A DNA stretch of 64,000 bases from UBA1479 sp040218445 (GCA_040218445.1 JAVJRK010000010.1:1021661-1085660); one strand, 5' to 3'; counted from the first letter of the stretch, positions 25,386 through 36,019 are shown. Translations and numbers: made by a program. The notes: generated by a model not told the origin, from the letters alone.

Positions 25386-26858
25386 TCAGGAAAAAGACCA
25401 GGCGAACAACTGGAACAGCCCCGCGCCGATCAATGCGGCCGATGGAACGGTGATCACCCAGGCGGCGATGATGGTCATGAAGTGTTGACGGCGGACCAGT
25501 TTGCGCCGCCGGCTGCGTTCCGCCGTATCGCGTTCCGCAGGCTGGGATTCTTTGGTATAGCGGCCGTGGTTGATATGGGTCTTCCGCCCGGTAATCCATT
25601 CCCGGAAGAAGCCGACCCCGAACACGGCACCCACGGCGATATGGGTGGACGATACAGGCAGCCCCAGGGCCGATGCGATGATCACGGTGATGGCAGCGGC
25701 CAGGGCCACGCAAAAGGCCCGCATGGGGTTCATCTTGGTGATTTCGGCGCCGACCGTGCGGATCAGTTTCGGCCCGAACAGCAACAGCCCCATGGTGATC
25801 CCGGCAGCTCCCACGAACAGGACCCAGGTGGGAATCCCGACCTTGCCGTGTGTGCCCCCGGTGGCGGCCGTATCCACGACGGCGGCCAGGGGGCCGACCG
25901 CATTGGCCACATCGTTGGCGCCGTGGGCGAAGGACAACAGGGCGGCAGCGCAGATCAGCGGCATGGTGAACAGCGAGCGCACGGACTTGTTGCGGTTCTC
26001 CATGCCCTTTGCCTTACGGTGGATCAGGGGGCGGACCACGGCGTAGGTTACGATGTAAACAGCGACACCGATCAGGACGATCATTTCCGGCTCGGCCCGC
26101 CAGACCCTCTTCAAGCCTTTCATGACCAAATAAGAAGAGAACACCCCGGCCATCAGGGCGACCAGTACGGGCACCCAGCGCTTGGCGCCGGCGATCTTGT
26201 CTTCGCGGTAGATCACGTTGAATTTGATGAAGGCAAGGAATGCGGCGGCGATCACACCGCCCAGCAACGGTGAAATCACCCAGCTGGCGGCGATCGCGCT
26301 CATCACGCTCCAATCGACCACGGCGAACCCGGCGGCGGAAATCCCCGCCCCCATGACCCCGCCGACGACCGCATGGGTGGTCGATACGGGCGCACTCAGC
26401 CAAGTTGCCAAATTGACCCAAAGAGCAGCGGCCAGAAGTGCCGACATCATGGCCCAGATGAAAATGTCCGGATCGCTGATCTGATTGGGGTCGACGATCC
26501 CCTTGGAAATCGTCTTGACCACGTCACCACCGGCGACGATGGCGCCCATGGATTCGAACACGGCGGCGATGATCAGTGCGCCGACCATCGGCAGCGCGCG
26601 CGAGCCGACCGCTGGGCCGACATTATTCGCAACATCATTGGCACCGATGTTGAGCGCCATGTACCCACCGATGACGCCCGCCGCGACGATGAACATCTGG
26701 TGGTCCATGCCGACGGTCGCGATCATCGCGACGTTCGATGTGATCGCCAGGAACAGCAACGCCCAGCCGATGCGCGAGAATTGCCGCGACAGGGATTGGG
26801 TCGCATGTTCGACGGCAGCCAGCTTGCTGAGGTCTTTGCTGAGAGTCTCTTTATACAT
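25386..26858 (-). CDS. pit: PiT-family inorganic phosphate transporter
   Basis: This inner-membrane cation/phosphate symporter has 490 residues and the duplicated PiT signature. GANDVANNVGPAVGSRAL near residue 73 and GANDVANAVGPLAAVVD near residue 310 are the two halves, each followed by the second conserved block (STTHAVVGGVMGAG and SSTHIAVGAVFGVGF). An acidic/basic cytoplasmic loop separates the halves. A C-terminal loop rich in Arg/Lys (GRKTHINHGRYTK...) precedes the last helix. The ATG at 26858 lacks a strong ribosome site. A Pho box overlapping the end of phoR lies 93-121 bp upstream. This low-affinity system therefore appears to be under PhoB control here, which is less usual than for pst. 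Confidence 0.93.
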   Translation of the reverse strand: MYKETLSKDLSKLAAVEHATQSLSRQFSRIGWALLFLAITSNVAMIATVGMDHQMFIVAAGVIGGYMALNIGANDVANNVGPAVGSRALPMVGALIIAAVFESMGAIVAGGDVVKTISKGIVDPNQISDPDIFIWAMMSALLAAALWVNLATWLSAPVSTTHAVVGGVMGAGISAAGFAVVDWSVMSAIAASWVISPLLGGVIAAAFLAFIKFNVIYREDKIAGAKRWVPVLVALMAGVFSSYLVMKGLKRVWRAEPEMIVLIGVAVYIVTYAVVRPLIHRKAKGMENRNKSVRSLFTMPLICAAALLSFAHGANDVANAVGPLAAVVDTAATGGTHGKVGIPTWVLFVGAAGITMGLLLFGPKLIRTVGAEITKMNPMRAFCVALAAAITVIIASALGLPVSSTHIAVGAVFGVGFFREWITGRKTHINHGRYTKESQPAERDTAERSRRRKLVRRQHFMTIIAAWVITVPSAALIGAGLFQLFAWSFS

Positions 26859-26950
26859 ACGGGAAAATTAAGCCTTTGGCGGGCGTTCAGGAGACGAAGC
26901 GCAGACGATACGGTCCGCGCGGGCGGGAATGGGCGCCGACGTCTCCGATG

Positions 26951-26979
26951 AGAAGTTAATTTGTGACAGATTTATGACA
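26951..26979 (-). promoter_or_regulatory. Pho box overlapping the phoR stop codon, upstream of pit
   Basis: On the minus strand TGTCATA (26979-26973) is followed after AATC by TGTCACA (26968-26962) and a weaker third unit. The first 18 bases are close to the classical E. coli Pho box. The TAA stop of phoR is itself part of the first repeat. Spacing to the pit ATG is about 95-120 bp. PhoB activation or repression of pit is inferred from this site. Confidence 0.8.
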
Positions 26980-28096
26980 CATCAGAGGAGCGCGTGGCTA
27001 CAGCTTCGCTGCTTCCCGCCAATATTCCTTGCTGATGTGTTTCGGCCGGCAGATAGACCGTAAAGGTCGAGCCCGTGCCCAGCGTGCTTTCCACCGCCAA
27101 ATGGCCGCGGTGGCGGTTGATGATATGTTTGACGATGGCAAGGCCGAGCCCTGTGCCGCCGACGCTTTTCGACCGCGCCTTGTCGACCCGGTAGAACCGT
27201 TCGGTCAGACGGGGGATGGCGTCTTCGGGAATGCCGTCGCCATGATCCGTGACCTTGATCGCAACACCGGCACGGTTGGTGCCGGGGATGCGTTGGGCGT
27301 GTTCCACGCGGACATCGATGGCTTCGCCTTCGGCACCGTAGCGGATGGCGTTTTCGATCAGGTTGCGGAATACCTGAAACAACTGATCGGCCTCGCCGTG
27401 GATGGTCGGCAGGGTGCTGCCGTAGTTGACCCGGATCGGCATGTTGCGCGATTTGGCCTGAACGCCCAGGGCTTCGGTGACGTTCAGAAGCACACCGGCG
27501 ATATCGACCGGTGCGGTCGGCCGGACATGTTCGTTGATTTCAACCCGGGACAGGGACAGAAGATCATCGATCAGGCCGGCCATGCGGCGCGCTTCGCGCA
27601 GCATGATGCCAAGGAACCGCCCACGGGTTTCCTCGTCCCCGCCCGCCGGCCCTTCCAGCGTTTCAATGAATCCCAACAGGGCCGCCAGGGGAGAGCGCAG
27701 TTCATGTGACGCATTGGCCACGAAATCAGCGCGCATCTGTTCGGCGCGGCGCGCGGTCGTCAGATCGCGCAGGACAAGGACGGCGCCGACGGATTTGCGG
27801 CCTTCGGTCGGCGGGTCGGCGTCTTTCGGCACGCCGGCGACATGCATTTCGAAGTTTCGCGTGGTGTTGCCCGGCAGGGTGACATCGACCGTACGGGTTT
27901 CGTTGCGGCCGATGGTCTGATCGACCGCGTCCAGAACCCGGGGGTGTCGCAAGGACATGGCCAAATCCTGGCCCACGCCGGTGATGTCCAGTAACTCGCG
28001 CGCGGCACCATTGGCGTACAGCACGGCGCGCCGGCCATCCAACAGGATCGTCGGGTCGGGAAAATGGTCAAGAATGCGGTCGGTCAAAGGGACCAT
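26972..28096 (-). CDS. phoR: PhoR-type sensor histidine kinase without membrane segments
   Basis: This is the partner kinase of PhoB, 374 residues. A PAS domain (about residues 5-115, DHFPDPTILLDG...) leads into the HisKA dimerisation helix with phospho-acceptor His131 (NASHELRSPLAAL). The ATPase domain follows with N-box NLIENAIRY, G1 DHGDGIPEDAI, F-box ERFYRVD and G2 GTGLGLAIVKH. Typical PhoR proteins carry one or two N-terminal membrane helices and a charged linker. Here the PAS starts almost at residue 5 and an in-frame TGA lies immediately before the ATG at 28096. The protein is therefore predicted to be soluble. Its place at the head of the Pho cluster supports the name. Confidence 0.88.
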   Translation of the reverse strand: MVPLTDRILDHFPDPTILLDGRRAVLYANGAARELLDITGVGQDLAMSLRHPRVLDAVDQTIGRNETRTVDVTLPGNTTRNFEMHVAGVPKDADPPTEGRKSVGAVLVLRDLTTARRAEQMRADFVANASHELRSPLAALLGFIETLEGPAGGDEETRGRFLGIMLREARRMAGLIDDLLSLSRVEINEHVRPTAPVDIAGVLLNVTEALGVQAKSRNMPIRVNYGSTLPTIHGEADQLFQVFRNLIENAIRYGAEGEAIDVRVEHAQRIPGTNRAGVAIKVTDHGDGIPEDAIPRLTERFYRVDKARSKSVGGTGLGLAIVKHIINRHRGHLAVESTLGTGSTFTVYLPAETHQQGILAGSSEAVATRSSDVS

Positions 28097-28252
28097 GCAT
28101 CAGGTTCCCTGCCTGTTCGCGCGATCGGCAAGCCGCAGCCAAAACACCACGGGCTCCCCGGCGTGATGGGGTTGATAGCGGAAAAAGTCAAGAAACGGTT
28201 CCGCGACAGTCGGTTGCCTATGGAGGCAAGCCGGGCCCGGGCGGAACGGCTG

Positions 28253-29323
28253 TTAAGTATGCGCGCGCTGTGCATCCTGTGGGGGTGTGGTGTCGGAAAT
28301 GCCCATTTCGACCCGGTTGCGGCCATTGTGCTTGGCCAGGTACAGCGCCTCATCGGCCCGTTCGATCAAGCTTTCCACGCTTTCGCCGGGTTGGAATTCC
28401 GCGGCCCCTACGGAAACGGTGATCGTGCCCAGGCTTTTGCCCGTGGCACGGTTGATGACGGCTTTTTTCGATACCTGGGTGCGGACGTGTTCGCCGACCT
28501 TGGCGCCGTTTTCCAGCGTCGTATTGGGCAATACGATGGAGAATTCTTCGCCGCCGTAGCGTGCGGTCAGGTCTTCGCCGCGTACGCAGCTTTTCAAAAT
28601 ACGCGCGACGAACCGCAGAACCTGGTCGCCCACTTGGTGGCCGTGGCTGTCGTTGAAGGCCTTGAAATGATCGATATCGATCATCAGCAGGGTCAGGGGC
28701 TGGCCGCGGTCCATGGCTTCGGCAGCGCCGATGCGGATTTCCTCGTCGAACAGCTTGCGGTTGGCGACCCCGGTCAAGGCGTCTGTCATGGCTTCGTGGC
28801 GCAGGGATTCGACGTCTTCCTTGAGACTTTGAATCTCGCCGGCGGAATCCTTCAACCGGTCTTCCAGTACCTTGTTCCGGTCTTCCATCGTACGGGTGGC
28901 GGCGATGACTTTCTCCAACACGCCGCGCAGGTCCTTCAGGCCGGCTTCGGATGTTAACTGCCCGGTCACGACGGACAGCGTGTCGCCATATGCCTGGGCG
29001 TCGTTGCCGGCCTCATCCAGGTAGACCATCAGCTTTTTCAACTCCGTTTCCACACGGAGCGTAGCGTCGTTGAGAAAATCCTCGTCCAGCGTCACGCCCA
29101 GGAAACGGTCATAAATTTCCGCGTTGCGTTCCTCGGTGAAGGGTAAGCCGGCCTCAAGAATAACGTCGAGCGTACGGGTCAATTCGGGATAGGCGCCCGA
29201 AAAGTATCGATACCAAACAGCGAAATTGTTTGGTTTTGGCGGAATCCCTTTTTTCTCCATCATCTGGAGCGCCGACTTTGCGTAAGCGTTGGGATTGCTT
29301 TCTGATTTAGTGTCGTTGGACAA
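28253..29323 (-). CDS. Diguanylate cyclase (GGDEF) with N-terminal helical domain
   Basis: This enzyme of 356 residues makes cyclic di-GMP from two GTP. The C-terminal GGDEF domain (about residues 175-340) has the active-site loop RYGGEEF and DIDHFKAFNDSHGHQVGDQVL for metal and nucleotide binding. A product-inhibition site RGED lies five residues before GGEEF. So it should be catalytically active and feedback-controlled. The N-terminal 165 residues have no membrane helix. They begin with a conserved-looking segment (KPNNFAVWYRYFSGAYPEL) and continue into a coiled coil (about 130-175), which would dimerise the catalytic domains. The start is a TTG at 29323; a first ATG at 29263 would delete part of the N-terminal domain. 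The sensed signal is unknown. Confidence 0.9.
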   Translation of the reverse strand: MSNDTKSESNPNAYAKSALQMMEKKGIPPKPNNFAVWYRYFSGAYPELTRTLDVILEAGLPFTEERNAEIYDRFLGVTLDEDFLNDATLRVETELKKLMVYLDEAGNDAQAYGDTLSVVTGQLTSEAGLKDLRGVLEKVIAATRTMEDRNKVLEDRLKDSAGEIQSLKEDVESLRHEAMTDALTGVANRKLFDEEIRIGAAEAMDRGQPLTLLMIDIDHFKAFNDSHGHQVGDQVLRFVARILKSCVRGEDLTARYGGEEFSIVLPNTTLENGAKVGEHVRTQVSKKAVINRATGKSLGTITVSVGAAEFQPGESVESLIERADEALYLAKHNGRNRVEMGISDTTPPQDAQRAHT

Positions 29324-29438
29324 CGGGCCTGCCTTCCAAAGGTTTCGGAATCACCGTTCTCACCTTTTTTGATGCCTGCCGGTCGTTTGTCGCCGTCATT
29401 TCATCAGCATATTATCTACCATACCCCATATGTCGAAT

Positions 29439-29981
29439 TCATACCTTTTTCTTTATTTCGATATGTCGCCCTGCTTGCGGGGGGCGGGGCAGGGCGGATT
29501 GGTCCGCTTTCATCCGTTCAAGGGTGCTGAAAACCGGCTCGGGAAACGGTGCCGTGCGCCGTGTCTTTAGATCCACATGCAGGATCATCAGTTCGTTGGT
29601 GGCGGCAAGCCGACCCTCGCCGCTGTTGTCATCACCGGCATACATTTCATGGAACAGATGCAGGCGCTTGGCGTCGACATCCATCACCCGGGTGCGGATG
29701 CGCATTTCCTCGTCCAGCATGATCTCGCTGTCGTAAGTCAGATGTGCTTCGACCACGAAGATCGATCCCCCGGTCGCCTCGCGGTAGTCGGCATCCAGGC
29801 CGACGATGTCCTGCAGGGCATCGGTCGCGTGATCGAACACCAAAACGTAATAGGCCAGGTTCATATGGCCATTGTAGTCGATCCAATCCGGCTGAACCAT
29901 TTCCCGGTGCACGATAGGGGCCGCGTCTGCGGCTTCGTTCTTATTGGTATTCGGGTTCGAGGGGGGGTGGTTGCCGATCAT
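29439..29981 (-). CDS. Hot-dog fold thioesterase
   Basis: This is a cytoplasmic acyl-CoA thioesterase-like protein of 180 residues. The hot-dog signature is WIDYNGHMNLAYYVLVFDHATDAL (about residues 34-57), including the Asp-Tyr-Asn-Gly-His-Met active-site segment of the 4HBT family. It is followed by strands containing VEAHLTYDSEIMLDEEMRIRTRV. Related proteins act on betainyl- or carnitine-pathway CoA esters, but no carnitine genes are nearby, so the substrate is left open. ATG 29981 follows AGAGG and is preferred over the longer frame to 30038. It is a single gene between the cyclase and the divergent glycosyltransferase cluster. Confidence 0.78.
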   Translation of the reverse strand: MIGNHPPSNPNTNKNEAADAAPIVHREMVQPDWIDYNGHMNLAYYVLVFDHATDALQDIVGLDADYREATGGSIFVVEAHLTYDSEIMLDEEMRIRTRVMDVDAKRLHLFHEMYAGDDNSGEGRLAATNELMILHVDLKTRRTAPFPEPVFSTLERMKADQSALPRPPQAGRHIEIKKKV

Positions 29982-30196
29982 ATCAACCTCTGTTTCGGTC
30001 TTCGGTTCTGGTCTGTCTTTAAAGCCACAGTGGCTCAAATCACCTTGGGAAGTCTCTACTTTCCACCCTTGGTGGGATCATCGTGGGAATGCAAGACATT
30101 TGACCTTTGCTTATGTGGGTGCAATAAGCGGTCGCGCATGCCCGTATGCCACAGTGCCTGCGGCATCGCGACGACGGAAAAGCGCGAAGTTTCCAA

Positions 30197-30976
30197 ATGA
30201 CCGGCTCCAAGAACAACAGCAAACACCCGGCCCTTGCCGTGGTCGTCCCCGTGCATAACGAAACGGAGAACCTGGACCCGTTGATCGGTGAAATCCGGGC
30301 GGCATTGGGCGGTTCGGCCTATGAAATCATCTACGTGGATGACGGCAGCACCGATGAAACCCTGGCCAAGCTTAAAGACATCGCCGGCCGGGTGCCGGAA
30401 CTTCGGATTTTGCGGCACGTCAATTGTTGCGGGCAAAGTGCCGCCATCTGGACCGGCGTGCGCGGCGCGCGCGCGCCTGCGATTGCGACCCTGGACGGGG
30501 ACGGACAGAACGATCCCGCCGATATCCCGGCCTTGCTGGCTAAATACAACAGCGAAGGCGGGGGCGAGCGCCTGATGATCGCGGGCCTTCGCGCCAAACG
30601 GCGGGATACCTATATCCGCCGTCTGTCGTCACGCGTCGCCAACGGCATTCGTTCCGGTTTGTTGCAGGACGATACGCCGGATACGGGCTGCGGTCTCAAG
30701 GTCTTTCCGCGTCAGGCGTTCCTGGATTTTCCGCGGTTCGATCATATGCACCGTTTCATGCCGGCCTTGATGATCCGCCTGGGCGGCCGTGTCATGTCCG
30801 TGCCGGTCAATCACCGCCCGCGCGAGCGGGGAACCTCCAAATACGGTGTGTGGAACCGTCTTTGGGTCGGCATTGTCGATCTGTTCGGCGTGATGTGGCT
30901 GCAAAGCCGGGGCTCCAAACCGGAAGTTGTTGAAGAAACCCCCGATTCCGACGGCACGGAAAGCGCCGGCCGATGA
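30197..30976 (+). CDS. Family 2 glycosyltransferase (dolichol/polyprenyl-phosphate sugar synthase-like)
   Basis: This GT-A fold transferase of 259 residues has the nucleotide-sugar site VVVPVHNETENL at the N-terminus, YVDDGSTDET, and the metal-binding DGDGQNDP, followed by GLRAKRRD and RERGTSKYG near the acceptor site. The arrangement resembles DPM1/ArnC-type enzymes that charge polyprenyl phosphate with a sugar, but it lacks the two C-terminal helices of ArnC. It could feed lipid-linked sugar to cell-surface glycan synthesis. The start is chosen at MTGSKNN because residues encoded upstream do not fit the family. Its stop overlaps the next start by 4 bp (ATGA). Confidence 0.87.
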   Translation: MTGSKNNSKHPALAVVVPVHNETENLDPLIGEIRAALGGSAYEIIYVDDGSTDETLAKLKDIAGRVPELRILRHVNCCGQSAAIWTGVRGARAPAIATLDGDGQNDPADIPALLAKYNSEGGGERLMIAGLRAKRRDTYIRRLSSRVANGIRSGLLQDDTPDTGCGLKVFPRQAFLDFPRFDHMHRFMPALMIRLGGRVMSVPVNHRPRERGTSKYGVWNRLWVGIVDLFGVMWLQSRGSKPEVVEETPDSDGTESAGR

Positions 30977-31677
30977 GCCTGAAGCTCGTCTTGCGCGGCG
31001 GGACGCTGCTGTTGTCGCTGATCGGGGTGGTGATTCTGATCCGGGCCACGGGGCTGGATGCGCATCTCGATGAGACCTGGATCGATACTTATGTGCGCGG
31101 CAAAGGCGTTCTCGGCGTACTGATCTTCGTCGTGGCCGGTGGACTGGTCACCGGGATCGGCCTGCCGCGCCAACTGATTGCCTTTCTTGGGGGGTATGCG
31201 TTCGGCATTGTCGAAGGCACGGCGTTGGCGGTTCTGGCGACCGTCGTCGGGTGTATTTTCACCTTCTATTACGCGCGCTTCATGGGACGGAGCCTGATCG
31301 CCGGCCGTTTTCCCGGTAAGGTCAAGCGGATCGACGGGTTCCTCGCGGAAAATCCGTTTTCCATGACGCTTCTGATCCGCTTTTTGCCGTTCGGCAGCAA
31401 CTTGCTGACCAACCTGGCGGCAGGTGTTTCCAGTGTTCCCGGGCTGCCTTATTTTGCGGGCTCGGCCATCGGCTATGTGCCGCAGACGCTGATTTTCGCA
31501 TTGATCGGCACGGGCATCAAAGTCGATCCGGCCGCCAATATCGCCCTAGCCGCCGGTCTGTTTGCCTTGTCCGGTATTCTTGGCGTCTATCTTTATCGCC
31601 GCCATCGCCACGGTAAGATTTTGGACGACGATCTTGATGCGGAATTCGACGACGCCAATCCCAAGACGGCGGATTGA
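30973..31677 (+). CDS. VTT/DedA-like (TVP38/TMEM64 family) membrane protein
   Basis: This inner-membrane protein of 234 residues has about five to six hydrophobic helices and the VTT-domain pattern. GLVTGIGLPRQLIAFLGGYAFG is followed by GCIFTFYYARFMGRSL, and later RFLPFGSNLLTNLAAGVS and YFAGSAIGYVPQTLIFALIG. Family members act in lipid scrambling or undecaprenyl-phosphate recycling. Coupling to the preceding polyprenyl-phosphate-type glycosyltransferase by an ATGA overlap would fit a lipid-carrier role, though this is inference. Confidence 0.83.
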   Translation: MSLKLVLRGGTLLLSLIGVVILIRATGLDAHLDETWIDTYVRGKGVLGVLIFVVAGGLVTGIGLPRQLIAFLGGYAFGIVEGTALAVLATVVGCIFTFYYARFMGRSLIAGRFPGKVKRIDGFLAENPFSMTLLIRFLPFGSNLLTNLAAGVSSVPGLPYFAGSAIGYVPQTLIFALIGTGIKVDPAANIALAAGLFALSGILGVYLYRRHRHGKILDDDLDAEFDDANPKTAD

Positions 31678-31718
31678 AACCGTGAAGACAGCGGCCTGTT
31701 AGGCCCGGGGGGGCTGTC

Positions 31719-32915
31719 ATGCATATCCTGCTTATACCTTCCTGGTATTCCCATTTGCGGTCCGTCGGCGCGGGATCGTTTTTCCGTGATCAGGCGCAGG
31801 CCCTGGCGGCGGCCGGACATAAGGTCGGTATGGTTTATCCCAAGGTCTGGGGAGTTCGTGATTATCGCGCCGGTCCGTTGCCGGACATGAACGTCATCCG
31901 AAACGAAGACGAGGGGCGGGTGCGTCTGTATCGGCTCGATACCCTGCACCGCCTTCCGCGCGTGCCTTTTCGCGACGCGGCTGCATTCACCCGGGCGGGC
32001 CAGAAGCTTTTTGATGCCTATGTCGCGGCCGAAGGCCAACCCGATATTCTGCACGCCCATGCCACCTTGAACGGGGGCGTGCTTGCAGCAAGCCTGAAAA
32101 AGCGATCGGGCGTTCCTTTCGTGCTGACGGAACATTCCACGGATTTTGCCCAGGGGAAGCACCGATGGTGGCAAAAGTCTCTGATATCGCGGGTTCTTTC
32201 GGCGGCGGATGTGCGTATTTCAGTTAGCCCAGAACTGCGTGATTTGCTCGTCCGGCAGTATGGCCGGCGCGCTGAACCGGTATCGGTCATCCCCAATATC
32301 CTGACGCCGGCGTTCGAAAAGGAAGCGCCTGCGGAAAGGTCGCCGGGGGCCAAGCCTGTGTTTCTGTGCGTTGCCCGCATCTCCGCGGAAAAGAACCAGG
32401 ACGGCTTGATCCGCGCTTTTGCCGAAGCCTTTCCGCCGCAGGACGATGCCGTATCCGCACACGAACTGCATTTCATCGGCTCCGGCGATGGGCAGGCTCT
32501 GATAAGTCTGGCCAATACGCTTGGGATCGGTGACAGGGTCAAAATACTGGGTGTTCTGCCGCCCGATGAGGTTCGCCGCCGCATGGCCGAAGCCTTTGCC
32601 GTGGTCCTGGCCAGTTTCGTGGAAACGTTCGGCGTGGTGGTGATCGAAGCCTTGTCCCAGGGAACGCCCGTGATCGCGACCGTTTCCGGTGGCCCCGAAG
32701 GCATCCTGACACCGGAGAGCGGCATTCTGGTGCCTGTCCGGGATCATGCGGCATTGGTTGCGGGTCTGAGCGATATGTTGGCGCGGGGCAGGGATTTTGA
32801 TCGGAAGCAACTGCGCCGCAATTGCCTTGAAACCTATGGCGAAAAAGCCGTGGTCGGGCAGTTGGAAGGGATCTATGGTCGCGTTCTTGGCCAGGACGGC
32901 GGCAAGAGGACATGA
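31719..32915 (+). CDS. Family 4 glycosyltransferase
   Basis: This GT-B fold transferase has 398 residues. It opens with ILLIPSWYSHLRSVGAGSFF and HAHATLNGGVLAASL in the acceptor domain. The C-terminal nucleotide-sugar domain has VARISAEKNQDGLIRAFAEA, GSGDGQALISLANTLGIGDRV and the E-x7-E motif ETFGVVVIEALSQGTPVIA. A strong purine-rich site (GGGGGGG) precedes the ATG at 31719. It overlaps the FkbM methyltransferase gene by 4 bp, so the product is probably a methylated cell-surface or exopolysaccharide glycan. Confidence 0.88.
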   Translation: MHILLIPSWYSHLRSVGAGSFFRDQAQALAAAGHKVGMVYPKVWGVRDYRAGPLPDMNVIRNEDEGRVRLYRLDTLHRLPRVPFRDAAAFTRAGQKLFDAYVAAEGQPDILHAHATLNGGVLAASLKKRSGVPFVLTEHSTDFAQGKHRWWQKSLISRVLSAADVRISVSPELRDLLVRQYGRRAEPVSVIPNILTPAFEKEAPAERSPGAKPVFLCVARISAEKNQDGLIRAFAEAFPPQDDAVSAHELHFIGSGDGQALISLANTLGIGDRVKILGVLPPDEVRRRMAEAFAVVLASFVETFGVVVIEALSQGTPVIATVSGGPEGILTPESGILVPVRDHAALVAGLSDMLARGRDFDRKQLRRNCLETYGEKAVVGQLEGIYGRVLGQDGGKRT

Positions 32916-33724
32916 GCAAAACATATTCGGCATTTCTGACCGGGCTGGTCCGGGGATTGGCGGCACCCATGTCGCGCTGGCCCCGCCTTGCCACATTGAC
33001 CCGCCTGGCTGATGCAGTTACGCCGCGCATACCCGTGGAGACCCCACAAGGTCCCATTACCTTTTATACTCCGGGGAAAAGCGCTCTTTATTTCGCGCGC
33101 CATGCCTTCACGCGTGAGCCGGAAACCGTTGAATGGATCGATGGGTTCCAGGCCGGCGACGTGTTTTGGGACATCGGTGCCAGCGTCGGGCCATATACGG
33201 TCTATGCCGGTAAGCGCGGGATCGCCACCGTTGCCTTCGAGCCCAACCCGTTCTCATTCCACTGTTTGGCCCGCAACATCGTTGAAAACGGCGTCGGCGA
33301 GGCCGTTGCCGCCCATTGCCTGGGGCTTTCGGACAAAAACGGGCGGGGGCGGTTCTACATGCCGTCGTTCGAAGCAGGCACCTCGGGCTCGTCCCTCTAT
33401 GACAGTGAGTTGTCGCGTTTGGGGTTTGCCCGGGCGGATGTCGCCGTCGATGCGTTCGCCTTGTCCGCTGATAGCCTGATCGAGACCTTTGGTTTCACCC
33501 CGCCCCAGCACATCAAGATTGATGTCGACAGTATCGAGCCGGACATCATCCGGGGCGCCATGGGCGTGCTGAAAAGCGGCCGGGTGAAGTCGGTGCTGAT
33601 CGAAATTGCGCCTGACGATGCCGAAATTCCGGGCCTGCTGGCCGAAGCCGGCTTCACGGAGGCCAGGCGCGGTATCCAGCGTGCGGATATGGATGTCAAC
33701 GTGATCTTCACAAAGGGCGGCTAA
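32912..33724 (+). CDS. FkbM family SAM-dependent methyltransferase
   Basis: This putative sugar O-methyltransferase has 270 residues. The SAM site begins DVFWDIGASVGPYTVYAG (about residues 82-99), with FEPNPFSFHCLARNI as the acidic ribose-binding strand. The FkbM-typical IKIDVDSIEPDIIRGA lies in the second half. It is coupled to the preceding glycosyltransferase by an ATGA overlap, so methylation of the same glycan is likely. It is the last gene of the glycosylation cluster; the groESL promoter begins about 100 bp later. Confidence 0.88.
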   Translation: MSKTYSAFLTGLVRGLAAPMSRWPRLATLTRLADAVTPRIPVETPQGPITFYTPGKSALYFARHAFTREPETVEWIDGFQAGDVFWDIGASVGPYTVYAGKRGIATVAFEPNPFSFHCLARNIVENGVGEAVAAHCLGLSDKNGRGRFYMPSFEAGTSGSSLYDSELSRLGFARADVAVDAFALSADSLIETFGFTPPQHIKIDVDSIEPDIIRGAMGVLKSGRVKSVLIEIAPDDAEIPGLLAEAGFTEARRGIQRADMDVNVIFTKGG

Positions 33725-33827
33725 TCTATGGCGGACTTCCCAGCAGGTGACGCCGGGGAATCTCATCTCCTCAGTCTGGCCGGGCGGAGAAAACCCGGTT
33801 GATTCCGTGCATTTTCCCCCATTCCCC

Positions 33828-33884
33828 TTGACAGCAGGGCGCCAGCGGACTACATCGCTGGCACTCACTTGGGTCGAGTGCTAA
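33828..33884 (+). promoter_or_regulatory. groESL promoter with CIRCE operator
   Basis: TTGACA (33828-33833) is a perfect -35. A weak -10 (TACATC, 33851-33856) lies 17 bp downstream. Directly after it is the CIRCE inverted repeat: TGGCACTC (33859-33866), nine bases, then GAGTGCTAA (33876-33884). This is the binding site of the heat-shock repressor HrcA, so groESL should be repressed by HrcA at normal temperature. Confidence 0.92.
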
Positions 33885-33933
33885 CAAATGCAAAAAACCC
33901 CTTACGTTTCCACTATTTAACGGAGAGCAGACA

Positions 33934-34221
33934 ATGAAGTTCAGGCCTCTGCATGACCGGGTCTTGGTCAAGCGCATCGAACAGGATGAAAAGACCAAGG
34001 GCGGCATCATCATCCCGGACACGGCGAAAGAAAAGCCCATGGAAGGCAAGATCGTTGCCGTCGGTTCCGGTACCCGCAACGAAGACGGTTCCATCACGCC
34101 TTTGGACGTGAAAAAGGGTGACAAAATCCTGTTCGGCAAATGGTCGGGCACGGAAGTCACGATCGACGGCGACGAGCTGCTGATCATGAAGGAATCGGAC
34201 CTGCTGGGCGTTATCGGCTAA
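33934..34221 (+). CDS. groES: Co-chaperonin GroES
   Basis: This is the seven-subunit lid of the GroEL chaperonin, 95 residues. It has the family opening FRPLHDRVLVKRIEQDEKT, the mobile loop KGGIIIPDTAKEKP that docks on GroEL, and GKWSGTEVTIDGDELLIMKE at the end. A GGAGA ribosome site precedes the ATG. It is the first gene of a two-gene operon under the CIRCE element, 54 bp before groEL. Confidence 0.98.
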   Translation: MKFRPLHDRVLVKRIEQDEKTKGGIIIPDTAKEKPMEGKIVAVGSGTRNEDGSITPLDVKKGDKILFGKWSGTEVTIDGDELLIMKESDLLGVIG

Positions 34222-34275
34222 GACCGACTGTCCGCAAGGTATCCGCCAAAAGATTGAATAAAGAGGATAGAGAAG

Positions 34276-35922
<1,647 letters not shown>

Positions 35923-36019
35923 GTCGCAACACCCAAGTGCCGTCGGGGTTTCCCGGCGGTGCGAAGGTTGGTTTGCGCGAAAGAAGACCAAACGTCTTTT
36001 GCCAAAAACTTTCGGGAAA

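Noticed and set aside
28097..28353. Frameshifted N-terminal membrane segment for PhoR
   Set aside because: An in-frame TGA lies just before the ATG, and the neighbouring frame is polar and basic, not hydrophobic.
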